Source: Fistularia commersonii
Taxonomy: Eukaryota; Chordata; Actinopteri; Syngnathiformes; Fistulariidae
Assembly: GCA_037954325.1 (NCBI GenBank)
Contig: JBBMNZ010000019.1
Coordinates: 10,176,001-10,240,000 of the forward strand
Length of the DNA: 64,000 bases
Direction: 5' to 3'
Each line of letters starts with the position of its first letter. The first letter of the stretch is position 1. Below are positions 52,802-64,000 of this stretch, one piece after another. Position numbers and translations under genes: made by a program. The notes beneath the pieces were generated by a model that was not told the origin of the DNA, did no database searches, and saw nothing but the letters and a program-made list of their open reading frames with translations.

Positions 52802-53474
52802 TATGGTTTAAAGTGGGCCCTTGAGATGCTGTCTGTTTCACATATTAGAGATAGATCCGTGAAGGAGAATTAAATTGGAGTGGGAGGGTGAGAGAGTGTG
52901 CGAGAGAGAGAGCTGGCAACCTAACACTGTCCATATGTTCTGTAACTTTCAGTGACTTATAGTTTATTTGCCCGATTGTTGCTTCAGATTGGTATTGATC
53001 GTATGGATGTGCTTAGACTTGAAAAGTATGAAAGCCAAATCGGACCCGTGACTTTTGGTGTGTTCCTCAGATCACTTTTCAGTCACTCAGAAACTAAATA
53101 TATCTTACAGTCTTTTGCTTGACAGTACCTTGGCCCTCCCTATAAACTGACATTTCTGATTTTTGCTGTAGTACCTAATATTTGTTTACAAAGCAGATTT
53201 TGCCTTTAAAGGCAAATATTACTTAGAACCAAGTCACACTAAAGTCTAGATCAATTAAAGGTGAATATTTAAATGAACTAAATTGTGTTATAAAATTAAA
53301 TTGTCCTCCCAGTAGCAAGATGACCTAATTATTCTATAAATAGTTAAATGAAATGCTCGCAGGATCAAATTTTATAGGCAAATGCATTTTAATGAGCCAA
53401 AACCTTTTTAACACAGATTTGGGTATGGAATAAAACAATTCCTCAAAATACAGTGCATTGAGGATACAAAGTAG

Positions 53475-53580
53475 TTGGTATGCGAGAGGATACAGAGAAT
53501 AGGGTTAGATGGAGAAGGTTGGTTCGCTGTGGCGAGCCCCGAAGGGAAAAGCCAAAACTAGAAGACGAGATGAAGAAGAC
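53475..53580 (+). mobile_element. LINE 3' fragment, third copy
   Basis: The plus strand encodes REDTENRVRWRRLVRCGEP then RREKPKLEDEMKKT without a stop. This is the best preserved copy of the LINE C-terminal tail also seen at 33191 (minus strand) and 35900. Only about 100 bp remain. No convincing target duplication was found. Confidence 0.75.
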
Positions 53581-56500
53581 ACATTCTAACATGCAGATTA
53601 TTACGGTGCCAAATGGAAAAACCAACACGGAGAATATTTTAAGTGATGTGCTGGATGTGTGTTGCCAGACAGTCAGCCTGTGTCTGCACACTGTTCACCC
53701 ACTCCGCATTTGACTGATTGGTGATATAACAATGTAATTATTGTACTCTGTTGAATAGCATTGTTTAGCTGTGTTCAGCAGCAGTAAGTGGGAAATGACT
53801 CGTCAAACTTTTTATATTAATATGGGGTCTGAAATTGCTGAACAGCCGGTCAGCAGCAGCCTGCAGGGAGAAAGCGGCTGATAGTGTGGGCAGACGTGAT
53901 GATATAGCACCGCTCACCTGTACTCAGAGTTTGATGCAGTAGTTGAGCTGCGGCCCAGGTAGGATGGGGGAGTCTTTGCCGGCAAGTTTCCCTGGGGCCC
54001 GTTGTCCCCACGGCTGTGCTGAGAGGCTGCGGAGCAGACACGTTCAGTCAAAACACAGAAACCACTGAAGTGTTGGCTCAGACCAAATAAGCCAATGTAT
54101 GAATCATTCAACCATGCAGAGAGCAACAATGACTGCAGGCAGCTTTTGAGGTTCAAGGTTGGGTGATGTTCCTCTTTTTTTACTTTCCAAATCAATGTGT
54201 GTCTGCTTGTATCAGTTTGTGTGTGCGTGTGTGTGCATGTGGGTGCTATGTATGTGATGATGAGTAGGACAGTGCTGGGTTTTACCTCAAAGATGTTACA
54301 TACAAACGCAAAGACCATTCCTTTATCAAGGTTTGCATGTGTATGGTGTTGCAAATTTAAGATATTCTGTCTTAACAGGTATTAAATGTGACCTTTGCAT
54401 TGAGAGGAAACACATTAGTTTTCTATAAATTGAGACCGCAGACAAGCTCAAATGTACAACTTTAAACCTTTTCAGACATACTGTGGTGAATTGGACCTGA
54501 ATTTAAAATTAAAAGTTTGAGAAGTTGTCGGGCTCTGGCAGTGTGGATGTGACAGTGCATGAAATCGTTCTTAATGGTTGTTAATCTGCCATTCATTCGA
54601 ACTGTTTATTCCTATTAAATGTCAGCTGAAAAGTTGTAAGCATCAGCCACCAAGACAGCTGTTAAACTAACTGGGCTGATAGCGTCTCACATTTCTTCCC
54701 CACCCTGTTGCTCACAATAAGTCACTTTATCATTTTGACTGCTGATGACCTAGACATGAAAGCGATCTGCTTCTTGACCTCCATATTAGCTGTAAGGGCA
54801 TTTTTGCCAATGTGCAAAAAAAAAAAACCTCACACCCAACAAAGACCAACTACAAAATGAATTACTCATGTGTTGCTCATAGGTGAATAAAAAAATCCAT
54901 TGTAATTCGACATGAGTAACATAAATTTTGTGTTAGTTCTCAACACTCCGCCTATTACCAGAGATCTCTTTGGTTTATATTATGCATATGCTGTTGTCAC
55001 CTAATTACAGAGTAAGAAGCAGAGAAAGTACTCTTCCTGCCTCCTGATTATAGTCATGAGTGTTCCTTGGCATCACGTGAAGATACAGCCTGTTTGACTT
55101 GGTTTTCTCCTGCAGTTACTGCAGAAACAACACACACAAGTCTGGGAAACACTATGGTGCCCGCATCCATCAGACTCTGGCTCTGGTTCCTTTTTCTTTC
55201 CATAGCAGAACCTTCTGCGTCTTATCTGCTCCGAGATAGCAGGAAGGCTGACGGGACTGCAGAGTCTAAACAGATGGACAATCCGGTCAGATGGACTAAA
55301 TGAGCGCGACAAGTTTTTTTTAGAACGGTGCCATTGGGAAATGTGTGTGTTCTGGAGATCCATGAGAAGATAGACTCCATGTGACAGACATGTTATTCTC
55401 TGGCTGTTATTGCGGGTGTTTTGCCTGGAGTGCACTTTATTTTCACATCATTCAAAACATGAGCTAGAATTCCTCCCAGGGGAGGTGGGGGTCCATTTGA
55501 TTCATTCCATTTGATTTCATATACAATGAAGATGAAGATCGACCAAACACAAAGTTGCACAATAAAACACTTGGGGTTGAATGAAGCACATTGCATTATA
55601 TTAATTATAGATTGCTGTAAGGTGTGTGCGTTGGGCCACATATAAATCGGAAGCAGCAACTTGCCACTTACTTTAATTGTGGATCAACACATTCTCCCAG
55701 CCAGACTCTTCCCACAGTGAGCAGTCAACAACCCCCTCCCCCGCTATCTCCCGGTGTCACGTGCTCGGACAGGAAGCAGCAAGGGGGCTTTGACATTTTT
55801 AACCCCCTCATTGCTGAGGAAGATAAGAGACTGAAGAGAGTAAGTGTTTTTGAGATCACAAGACATGCCAGCAAGGACAAGCTCACTATAGTGTGCATGT
55901 TATTAAACAGTAAAAACTGCAGATACCTGATAAGTAAATGAGCAGTGGGGAGGAGGGGAGATAAAAAGCAGCAGGTGATAGTGACAGAATCAATCCATGA
56001 TCCCCTCGCCCCCAATAGCCCCTCGGTGACACTATCTCTCTATAAATATATTCTCTCAGTGGCGGACAGTGGTGCCCTGCCTTCAGCAACGTGGCCCAAT
56101 GTTCAACTTTGTCCTTTTGCACATTCAGAGAACATGAGATATTAGTTCTTCGGGTTGAGGAGAGTGATCAAACAAGTCAAAAAGATAAAAAAAACAACGA
56201 AGGGGTGAAAACAGGAAGCCGATGGAAGCTTGATATTTTTCCACGATGGCTTGATTGTATGTGTTTGTGTGTGTATGTGTATGTGCATGTGTGTGTGTGT
56301 GTGTGTCCATCCTTACAAGCGGGTGTATGTGTCTATTTTAACCAGATGACGGAAGGCTAAATAGTCACAAGGTTCTCATGAATTGTCTTACTGGTCATTA
56401 GAACTGTCAGAATTTCAGTCCCCAAAAGGAAACCTCTCTGTGTGACTTGCCAGTTCTATATTTTCTTTCCCACCAGTTAAGGGTTTACTTTGAGGTTCTG

Positions 56501-58598
56501 CTTGATGTTGTGTGTTTGAAGATCTGTCATGTGGCCTTGTTTGTCTTGTGGGGTCCAGAGTCGCAGGGAACACCAACAACACCAGCTTTACCCTTTTGAC
56601 CCAGGCGTTCAGATGGAGTGTCAGATAAGCACCATGACTCCAGACTCACTTTAGTGTTTGAGCTCTTGTGAAAAAAAACAAAAACAGTTTGCTGCTTAGC
56701 ACAGTCTAATTATTCACCTCCAAAGCCGTTACATATGTCAGGGGCCGACTGAAGCCACGGCCCAGGGTATCATGCGAAGGCTTCTCACGAAGGCTACTCA
56801 CCAGCATCTTCATGACTTAGTGTACGTGTGGGACAAACAAATTAGTGATGGCTCAAAGAGGACAAAGCTTACATAAGAAAAAAAATAGCTGTTCAAGTTC
56901 TGTTTTTCTCTGCCGAATCTACCGGTGTTTGTTTAAAACACATGCTTGTGCATGCAAGCAATGTGTGAGCTTGCTAATAAGCTCCTCTGAGACCCAGGGA
57001 GCTGCAAGAACATAGAAAGCCCCATCTTGTGAATCCTTACACATATATGATTATGCAAATCTTTGCAAAGTCATGTTTAGGCTTTAGGCAACACTATCCT
57101 GAACAAAGCAGCAACGAATCTTTTGTAAACAGCCTTAAACACACACAAGAGAAGTGTCTGCATGGGTTAAAAGTTTTTCTTTTTGTCTTCTACATGGATG
57201 TTATCAGACTTCCTTTGCTAATGTCGAATCACAGACCTCCTGCGTAGCGTCTCTTGTTCACTCTCTGTACTCGGCTCTTTGTTCTGTCACTTTCTTATTA
57301 ACATTTGTCAGCGGGCAATGTGATGCACCAATAATCAAATAACCATCTGTTGCCTTAGTTCTGCTCTCAGCCAATCTTCCCCTCACTTCCCATCAGCTGA
57401 CACAGTATCTTCACCTCCAGCCACACTTCAACCCTGTCTGCTCAGCATTTACATGCCCCCTCACTTCTTTCCACACCTTTATTTGTGTTTGTGTGTCACC
57501 GTTGCAAGAATTCCTGCCTGCTTCGGGGTCAAAGAGTCCTTTTGTACGCAAAGTAAAGTTCAAAACTTATTGTACGGGATGAAAGTGGTCCTGGCACAGA
57601 GCTGAAAGAGTCATTGTTAAATTGGTTTTATTGTTGATTTTTATCACAGTGTACATTTTTACACATTGCCTTTCTTACCCATCTCTTATTTTCTCGAAGA
57701 GACTTTTCAACAAAATTTAACTAGAAGAATTGTTCGAGGGTTCTCAATGTCATGAGAATTTTGCAAAACAACTACAATAAGAAAGTTGTCGTCTGTTTAA
57801 GAGCAGAATTAATGGCCCTGAGGTCTGCTTCAGATTACTTCCTGTTTAAAGGGAGTTGTAGAGCTACGGCTGTTAAGTGTTTGCTCACAGGCAAATTTTA
57901 CGGTTTCTGTCAAAATAATAAAGGGTTTGGTCAAAACCTGCTCATCATGAAAAGACTTCCAAGATAAGATCTGATTTGAGTTGTTATAATATAAGTAAAA
58001 ATGACTAACTGAATGTAATCATTAAATAACACTTTACTTACTATGAAACAGAGCAGTTTATTGTGTCTACTGAGACAGTGACCCTAGTGTTCCAACCCAG
58101 ACTCTTAAGAGCAAAGTCCCATTTTCGCTCTTCAGATGTCTAGTGAAGCATCTTTGAGCGAGTCAGAAGTCTGTCCTTTGATATGCCCGCATCATGATTT
58201 CTCCTTAGGTATGTGAAATCACATGTCTGATACACAACACGAAAACATTCACTGATCTTCTCCCCGGAGTCACGAGCATGAATTTGTCTCTTAATTTATA
58301 AAAGTGATTGTAAACATGATGTCATCAATTTAACAGGAATTGTGTTTGTTTCTTTTGCAATTTTTTGCTGTTTTTCCTGGGAGTTTCTGGCCCTTTTTGG
58401 TATTTTATTTGCATATCATCAAGGGTAGACTGACAGTTTTTCAGGCAGAATCTGGCTCATAAACTGAAACACTATATCAGCCCTGGCCTTCATGTATCAC
58501 TGATGCAGAGGAAAGTGATGTCACTGTCCATGTTCAAGCCCCAAGTGTGGAAAAAAATGAGCGCTAGGACACAGTTAGGTTCGCCTTCAGCCTGAGGG

Positions 58599-58660
58599 GT
58601 GTGTGTGTGTGTGTGTTTGTGTGTTTGTGTGTGTGTGTCTGTCTGTCTGTCTGTCTGTGT
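58599..58660. repeat. compound (GT)n and (CTGT)n microsatellite
   Basis: Interrupted (GT)n followed by (CTGT)n. A complementary (CA)n tract lies about 100 bp to the right at 58763..58818. Confidence 0.94.
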
Positions 58661-58760
58661 GCATGAACCCAAATGTAAATAAATTGTCATTGTCATACTG
58701 TACCTGTGTCCCTATGCCAAGTCAACCAGCCTGGAGTAATATTTTAAATTGAGGACATGT

Positions 58761-58762
<2 letters not shown>

Positions 58763-58818
<56 letters not shown>
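58763..58818. repeat. (AC)28 microsatellite
   Basis: A pure (AC)n run, inverted relative to the (GT)n at 58599..58660. Confidence 0.96.
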
Positions 58819-58821
<3 letters not shown>

Positions 58822-59438
58822 AAAAAATGTCAAACTCAAAAGGAGAAACCTCATATTGGTTTGGCAGTTGTGGCAGTTTGTTCCATGTAACATGGAGCTG
58901 CAATGTCTAGTGTTTGATTCTGGCCGAAGACATTTGTCACATGTCAGCCTCTCTGTCTCCATCTTTATCTCCTGTGTCTCTCAACAACTGTAATAAACAA
59001 GAGGCAGCCTGGCACACTAAGGAGTGTGGTTTATTGTGTCGCGATCGACACGGTATCAGTTGGACAGACGAGTCAAAACATGCACGCACAGGCGGAAATG
59101 TGAGTGAATGGATATATTGTTCAGTGCCACGTGGGCCACTTTTCCTTCTCCTTCCTCCATCCTGTTTGCTCCCGCCATCACTTCCCTGTCTGGAACTTCC
59201 TTCTCCTTCTCCCTGGTTCTCTCCATATCCTGCCCAGCCAAAATATTGTTTGTGTCTGAGTAGCAGGCCAGGCCATCAGCCGTCCTGAAATCTATTTTTT
59301 ACCCGTGATGTTTGTGAGGCGGGAGCGGAGATAAAGGTCCGTTTCATCTTCCGTTTTTAAACCGGCTGACCTGTAGAGTTTCTTATTCTTTACAGTTTGG
59401 TTACATGACTCTCCTTGGCTTTTGCCCCAGTTCTTTCC

Positions 59439-59440
<2 letters not shown>

Positions 59441-59489
<49 letters not shown>
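59441..59489. repeat. (AC)24 microsatellite
   Basis: A pure (AC)n run in the ppp1r14b intron. Confidence 0.96.
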
Positions 59490-59492
<3 letters not shown>

Positions 59493-62400
59493 TTCACATA
59501 GATCAAATGAATTGGTGGTGCTGTGTGGTAGTGGAAGACGTGCTGTGTAATCCTTGTTGGTGGCCTGTATGACCTACTTACACATCAACAATGAAACATT
59601 AACCCTGAACAAACAGTCTTGAACAGGTATTGTATACTATTTTAAGCGACACACTAAATCAGTTGGGTTGACTTGATTAATGTTTGTTGAAGGGCACAAC
59701 TCACCAGTTTGACTCTTTGTCAAACTCCCCAAGATTCCAGTTAAGTTTTTAACTTCAACGTAATGTCTGAAAGTGGATTTCCTCAAGGTTTTCTCAGCAT
59801 AAGAATCCTCTCTAATCCTGACTCTAACATTGTAATTCACAATTTCCCTGCTCTATCAGACGCACCTTTCAAAATGACGAGCAGCAGCAGAGGTTGTTCG
59901 TTGACTGTGTCATACATGCTATTTCAAGATTTAAAGCCCAAAAACAATTAGCTCTGCCTCCATCTTTACTAGTGAAATAAAGCCACAATTTGGACACTTT
60001 CGGCCTTTGTTGCTACTTCCTGCAATAAAGCCTGAGATTTATGTTATGTGCAGTGAACAACATACTCACAACAACATACTGGCACCAGTGAAAGTAAGAC
60101 TGCCAAAAGAAAGTACTATAGAATTCAGGGGATTGAATTTGGGACAGAATTCTTCAATAATGCTCACACACAATAGATAAGACGCCATAACCAGGGGTAC
60201 ACCCTACTGACACCAGAAAAGATTGCGCAATGCGAACAAAAGTCCATTTTGATAAGAATATTAAACACTTCTTGTTGTTGACCTACAAATGACACAAGGT
60301 GTTCATCATGTCTGAGAGTGCTGAGGAAAGTGTCATTCATTTTATTCTAATGCACCGAGTCTGTCATGGATTACACCCAACTTTAGCCAAAGAAGCCATA
60401 AAGGCAGACATCTATTGATTGACACATTTTTATCATGATATCATGATATTGACTATTTCTGATGCTCTCCTCCTCCGTGGGCGGTTGGAGATACCTCCTC
60501 TATGTTCTTGGGTGGCAAGACTTAGTGAGATCAAGTAAAAATCCAGCCCTGATTTACTACTTAGCCTGTCTGAACAGAACGCTGTGGCAGAGAGGATACT
60601 GCCAACTCCTTACAAGCACAAAAACAAATATATGCAGTCCTACTGTCATTACATTACATTATACATCATCATATCTTCCGACCCCTTGGTCAACATGAGG
60701 TTTTTAAAGCAACTTTTCGAAACCAATCCTTGTCTTTCCTGTGGTTACTATGATTGGCCTATTTGCACGTGTGCTTTACTGTGCACATCATGTGTGCACA
60801 CAGTAAGCACTTATGTTTTTCCTGTAAGGGAGCTGTATCTGGCGCTTGATCTGGCCAAGCCCTGCAGCTGCTACACAGCCCCCAATGAGGCAAATTATAC
60901 CAGTCCCAACACACACACTAACACTCACACACACACTAACAATATACACAACACGTTCTCATACCGTCACATCTCATTCTGCTTTACTTTGCTGGACGCT
61001 TCCAGACAGACAATCTGTATGTCTCCACCTGAGCATTGTTTTGTGTCATGTGAATCAAAATTGAAGCTTGTCAGGGAAACTACTACTGAATTTTAAGACT
61101 TATAGTTTGGTCAATTTGCCCACTTAATCTTCACTCTGTCATGCTGATGATGCTGATGTTCACTCGTGGTTGGGACTTTTTATCAATGTAGTGCCGAAAC
61201 AAAAGATTTTTGAAGTATTTTCCTCTGTTCACTGAAAGCTCACACAGTAGATCATTTAAAAAGAAGTAATGGAGAATAAACAGACAAAAAGCGGTTGGTA
61301 AAGGACAACCATCTACCATCCAGCCACCCCTGATATCACAAAGCAGGTTCATGTCTGGGTTGTCTGGCCTCAGTGATGCATAACTGGTGTCACTAAGCAG
61401 TTTATCGACAAACTCATTTGACTTTGGCCGTTCAGATCCATACAGATGTGATGATGCAGTCAAATCATCATCAGGGTCCACTGGCAGGACAAACCTCCTA
61501 TTTATACATCACAACCAATTGCCTTCACTCCACTCCAAACCCACAAGATAGCAACAGCTTCCACATGGAATTGTTGATACGTTTCTGTTTTGCTTTAAAT
61601 AACACTTAAAAGGGCAGGTTGTCCACTGATAAGAACAAAAGTGAAAAAACAATGGTTTGACAGAAACTAAGAAATTGAAACTGAGACGGTGTCAGTGAGT
61701 TTCATCAAAATCAGTCGAATCTCTTTGCACAATCTTTCATTCCTGTTATCCACACGATCCATTCAATCTCTCTTATTGTTGTGCGAGAGAAGAAGCTCAT
61801 GGAAGCTGCACAGAAACCCCATCTTTTAATGATATTTTTGTGTGTAATTACAGGGTAACGTAGCCACCAAGCAAAAGTCTCACATTGGTGTGGGCTCCAT
61901 GTTTGAGGGCGAGGGTTAAGGCTGAGCTTGCTGCCAAAACTTTGAGGCTATAAGTACAAGTGCTGTGTGCAAAAAATGCCTGAAGAAAAGACATTAATGC
62001 TTGATATAATCAATCAGAGCCAAATGTTACATTTATAATTTACCAAGCTAATTAGTAGTGTGGGATATGGAGTCTTCTTTTTTTCAACTAAGCAGCGACA
62101 GTGGTCATACTTTATATTATGGATCCTTGTCCTATTCTCACACGCAGTGGGAAATCTTGTTGGAAGAATGAAAGATACCAGGAGAATCTAGGTTTCATTT
62201 ACATTCGACATTATCCTTCTTTTCAGCCATATTTAGAATTTTTCATACCGGCGCTAATTTCAGCACATGGGAAGAAGCTGCCCAGGATGTCAGTTCAACA
62301 TCCGAAAGAATCAGTGAAGCTACAGACATACAATAAGACTGACTTTAGCTATGTAATGAAATTTCAATGGTGGGGATGGAACCAACAAAGTACTAACATC

Positions 62401-62504
62401 AGATGCTAAGACGTTTCGAGGGCCACGTGCTTCTGGAAGGGTCAAAGTCACACGGTGGGCATCTTTCATGCAAGTCATCTGCTGATAATGTTAAATTTGG
62501 TTAA

Positions 62505-62526
62505 CCAATCAGAGCTGACGTCAGCT
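62505..62526. promoter_or_regulatory. CCAAT box next to a CRE-centred palindrome
   Basis: CCAAT (62505..62509) is followed closely by the perfect 14 bp palindrome AGCTGACGTCAGCT (62513..62526), whose core is the full CRE TGACGTCA. It lies deep in the inferred ppp1r14b intron. A role as enhancer or cryptic promoter is possible but rests on motifs alone. Confidence 0.35.
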
Positions 62527-63676
62527 GCTAGACTCAGCGGACTGGCATCAATGTTATAGTACTGATCAAAATGTAGTTCAATTTTTATTTATTATTTGGT
62601 TTTTGTAAAGTCAGCACTTCCAGGAAGGATGACTGTGATTTCCATGATCCAATATGGATGGTAGTCGGGAGCAGGGTGACATCGGATTGAAGACGCCAAG
62701 CCAATCTCTGAAAACACGCTTTACGGTACTAAATGCTGCTTATTCATTTTAATTTGGGGGATTATTTTTCTGAATTCCAGGATCACCTCAAGCCCACTTT
62801 GACGTGTTCCACAGTGAACTGCCTCTACCAACCTGCTGCGTTTGCCAACATTTCTAAACCCAGATCCCATCTGCAGCCAACAAAAACCCCTCCAGGCTCC
62901 AGACTAGTTCACCAAGTCAGTCTGGAAGAGTTTTTTCGTTTTTTTTTTTTTTTTGGGAATCCGCTCTTGTGATTCTTCGTTTTCTTTGTGTCTCTTCTCT
63001 AAAGCCTGTCTTCTGGGCTTTTCCCAAAATCCCTCCCTCTCCTGCCCCGCCTCACTCTCTCTCCCCTTTGGCAGGCTACTCCTCTCAGCTGCTCCCTCTC
63101 CTCGATATGGTCCTCTAACCTCCTACCTTCCTTCCTTTCGGCACTCCCTTCCCCCTCGCAGATTTTCCACGCTCTCAAATCAATTTCAACTTAGCTGCGT
63201 AAAACCAGTATCACATTCACTGTCCATTATATCAAACAGCAGGTGGAGCGTTACATTCATCCTGTGAGTGTTAATGGAATATAATAAACATGGAAATTGA
63301 TATATAATAAAACTGAAATGGAAAGATTGGATTGGATGTGCTTTGGCACGAAGGTTGCTTTGTGTAACAAAATTGAGTTCACCTTCCAATAAAGCACGCT
63401 CACAATGGGATTATGTCAGTTTAAAAAGGAGTGACTGTGTCAAAGGTATGAAACCTCCAAAATCTTTCTTTCCTCGTTTTATTGCTGACATGTTTCAACC
63501 CTCACTGTATGCAGTAGCACACGGAGCACACATGTGCAAATCAGTCTTTGTGTCTCACATTTAAAAGTGTGTGTGTATGTGTGAGCGCCCATAGCTTGTT
63601 CAATTACTGAGTGTATTACACCTTTAAGTTAGTGTGTCTGAGTTGTAGTGTTGCTGTTCTGCAAAAATGACAGCTG

Positions 63677-63677
<1 letters not shown>

Positions 63678-63726
<49 letters not shown>
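63678..63726. repeat. (TG)24 microsatellite
   Basis: A pure (TG)n run near the right edge. Confidence 0.96.
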
Positions 63727-63728
<2 letters not shown>

Positions 63729-64000
63729 TTTTGTGAAAATGCACTTTTATAAAATTGGTGCCAAAATGCAGTACTCTCATCTATTATTTGTGAACATTTT
63801 TTCCACATTTATCTTCATCCCTTCTTACTTTGTGCGCGTGTGTGTGTGTGTTACTGCTGACACTAAGTCTGTCTGTCACCTTCAGTCTCTATCTCACATA
63901 CACAGGCTCTCCTGCTCAAAAGTAAATCCTTGCACACACACATTTCATAATTCTTTAATCCATATGTGTATGAGGTGTGAGTGCAGCAGAAAGGGTGTCT

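Larger units (their letters stand above)
41761..64000 (+). other. ppp1r14b: ppp1r14b-like intron 1, partial (continues past the right edge)
   Basis: The donor GTAAAG follows exon 1. The expected next exon (EEEIPELEIDVDELLDM in the family) and the C-terminal exons were sought on the plus strand without success, so the intron is inferred to reach the right edge; short exons could be missed. Contents are a LINE 3' fragment at 53475..53580, a CRE/CCAAT palindrome at 62505..62526, a (GT)n-G17 tract at 52765..52801, CA/GT tracts at 58599, 58763, 59441 and 63678, and a (TTTTC)n at 49709. The stretches 42400..49700, 50850..52550, 54400..58550 and 59500..62500 otherwise show nothing recognisable. Confidence 0.65.

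Noticed and set aside
55624..55941. 105-codon frame ending near a donor-like AGAGAGTAAGTG
   Set aside because: The donor resemblance is isolated, there is no good matching acceptor, and the peptide resembles nothing known.

Overview
The window looks like chromosomal DNA of a teleost fish. The grounds are a very high density of (CA)n/(GT)n microsatellites, a decayed Tc1-family transposon with IR/DR-type ends, several fragments of non-LTR retrotransposons and other interspersed repeats of kinds I associate with fish genomes, and two recognisable vertebrate protein-coding starts interrupted by introns. I cannot name a species. Nothing bacterial or viral was seen, and no tRNA, rRNA or CRISPR array.

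Two genes are supported, lying head to head, and each is only the 5' part. On the minus strand is the start of phospholipase C beta 3 (plcb3): coding exon 1 at 27073..27171 and coding exon 2 at 10025..10111, separated by a 17 kb intron. The gene continues beyond the left edge. On the plus strand is coding exon 1 of a protein phosphatase 1 inhibitor of the PPP1R14B (PHI-1) type at 41560..41760, ending in a clean splice donor. No later exon was found in the remaining 22 kb, so the gene probably continues beyond the right edge. In the human genome PPP1R14B and PLCB3 are also divergent neighbours, so this is conserved synteny and it supports both names.

Layout: 1..10024 is intron 2 of plcb3 (partial), rich in CA repeats. 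10025..10111 is exon 2, which sits between a long (GT)n and a shorter (CA)n tract on the sense strand. 10112..27072 is intron 1, with old retroelement fragments, AT/CA composite repeats, a 25 bp-arm hairpin and a three-unit minisatellite. 27073..27840 is exon 1 and a CpG-rich 5' region. 27841..41024 is the shared intergenic region, holding a CRE/AP-1 cluster, a truncated LINE with a 15 bp target-site duplication, a longer LINE reverse-transcriptase fossil, a dead Tc1 transposon and several dispersed repeats. 41025..41760 is the CpG-rich 5' region and first coding exon of ppp1r14b. 41761..64000 is its first intron, mostly unremarkable, with a third LINE 3' fragment and microsatellites.

Functionally both genes act on signalling downstream of G-protein-coupled receptors. 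PLC-beta makes IP3 and diacylglycerol, diacylglycerol activates PKC, and PKC-phosphorylated PPP1R14 proteins inhibit myosin phosphatase/PP1. Co-regulation from the shared intergenic region is possible but is not shown by the sequence. I saw no clearly new biological system. The most interesting items are the arrangement of complementary dinucleotide repeats around plcb3 exon 2, the inactivated Tc1 element whose catalytic Glu codon is a stop, and several hairpin-forming structures.
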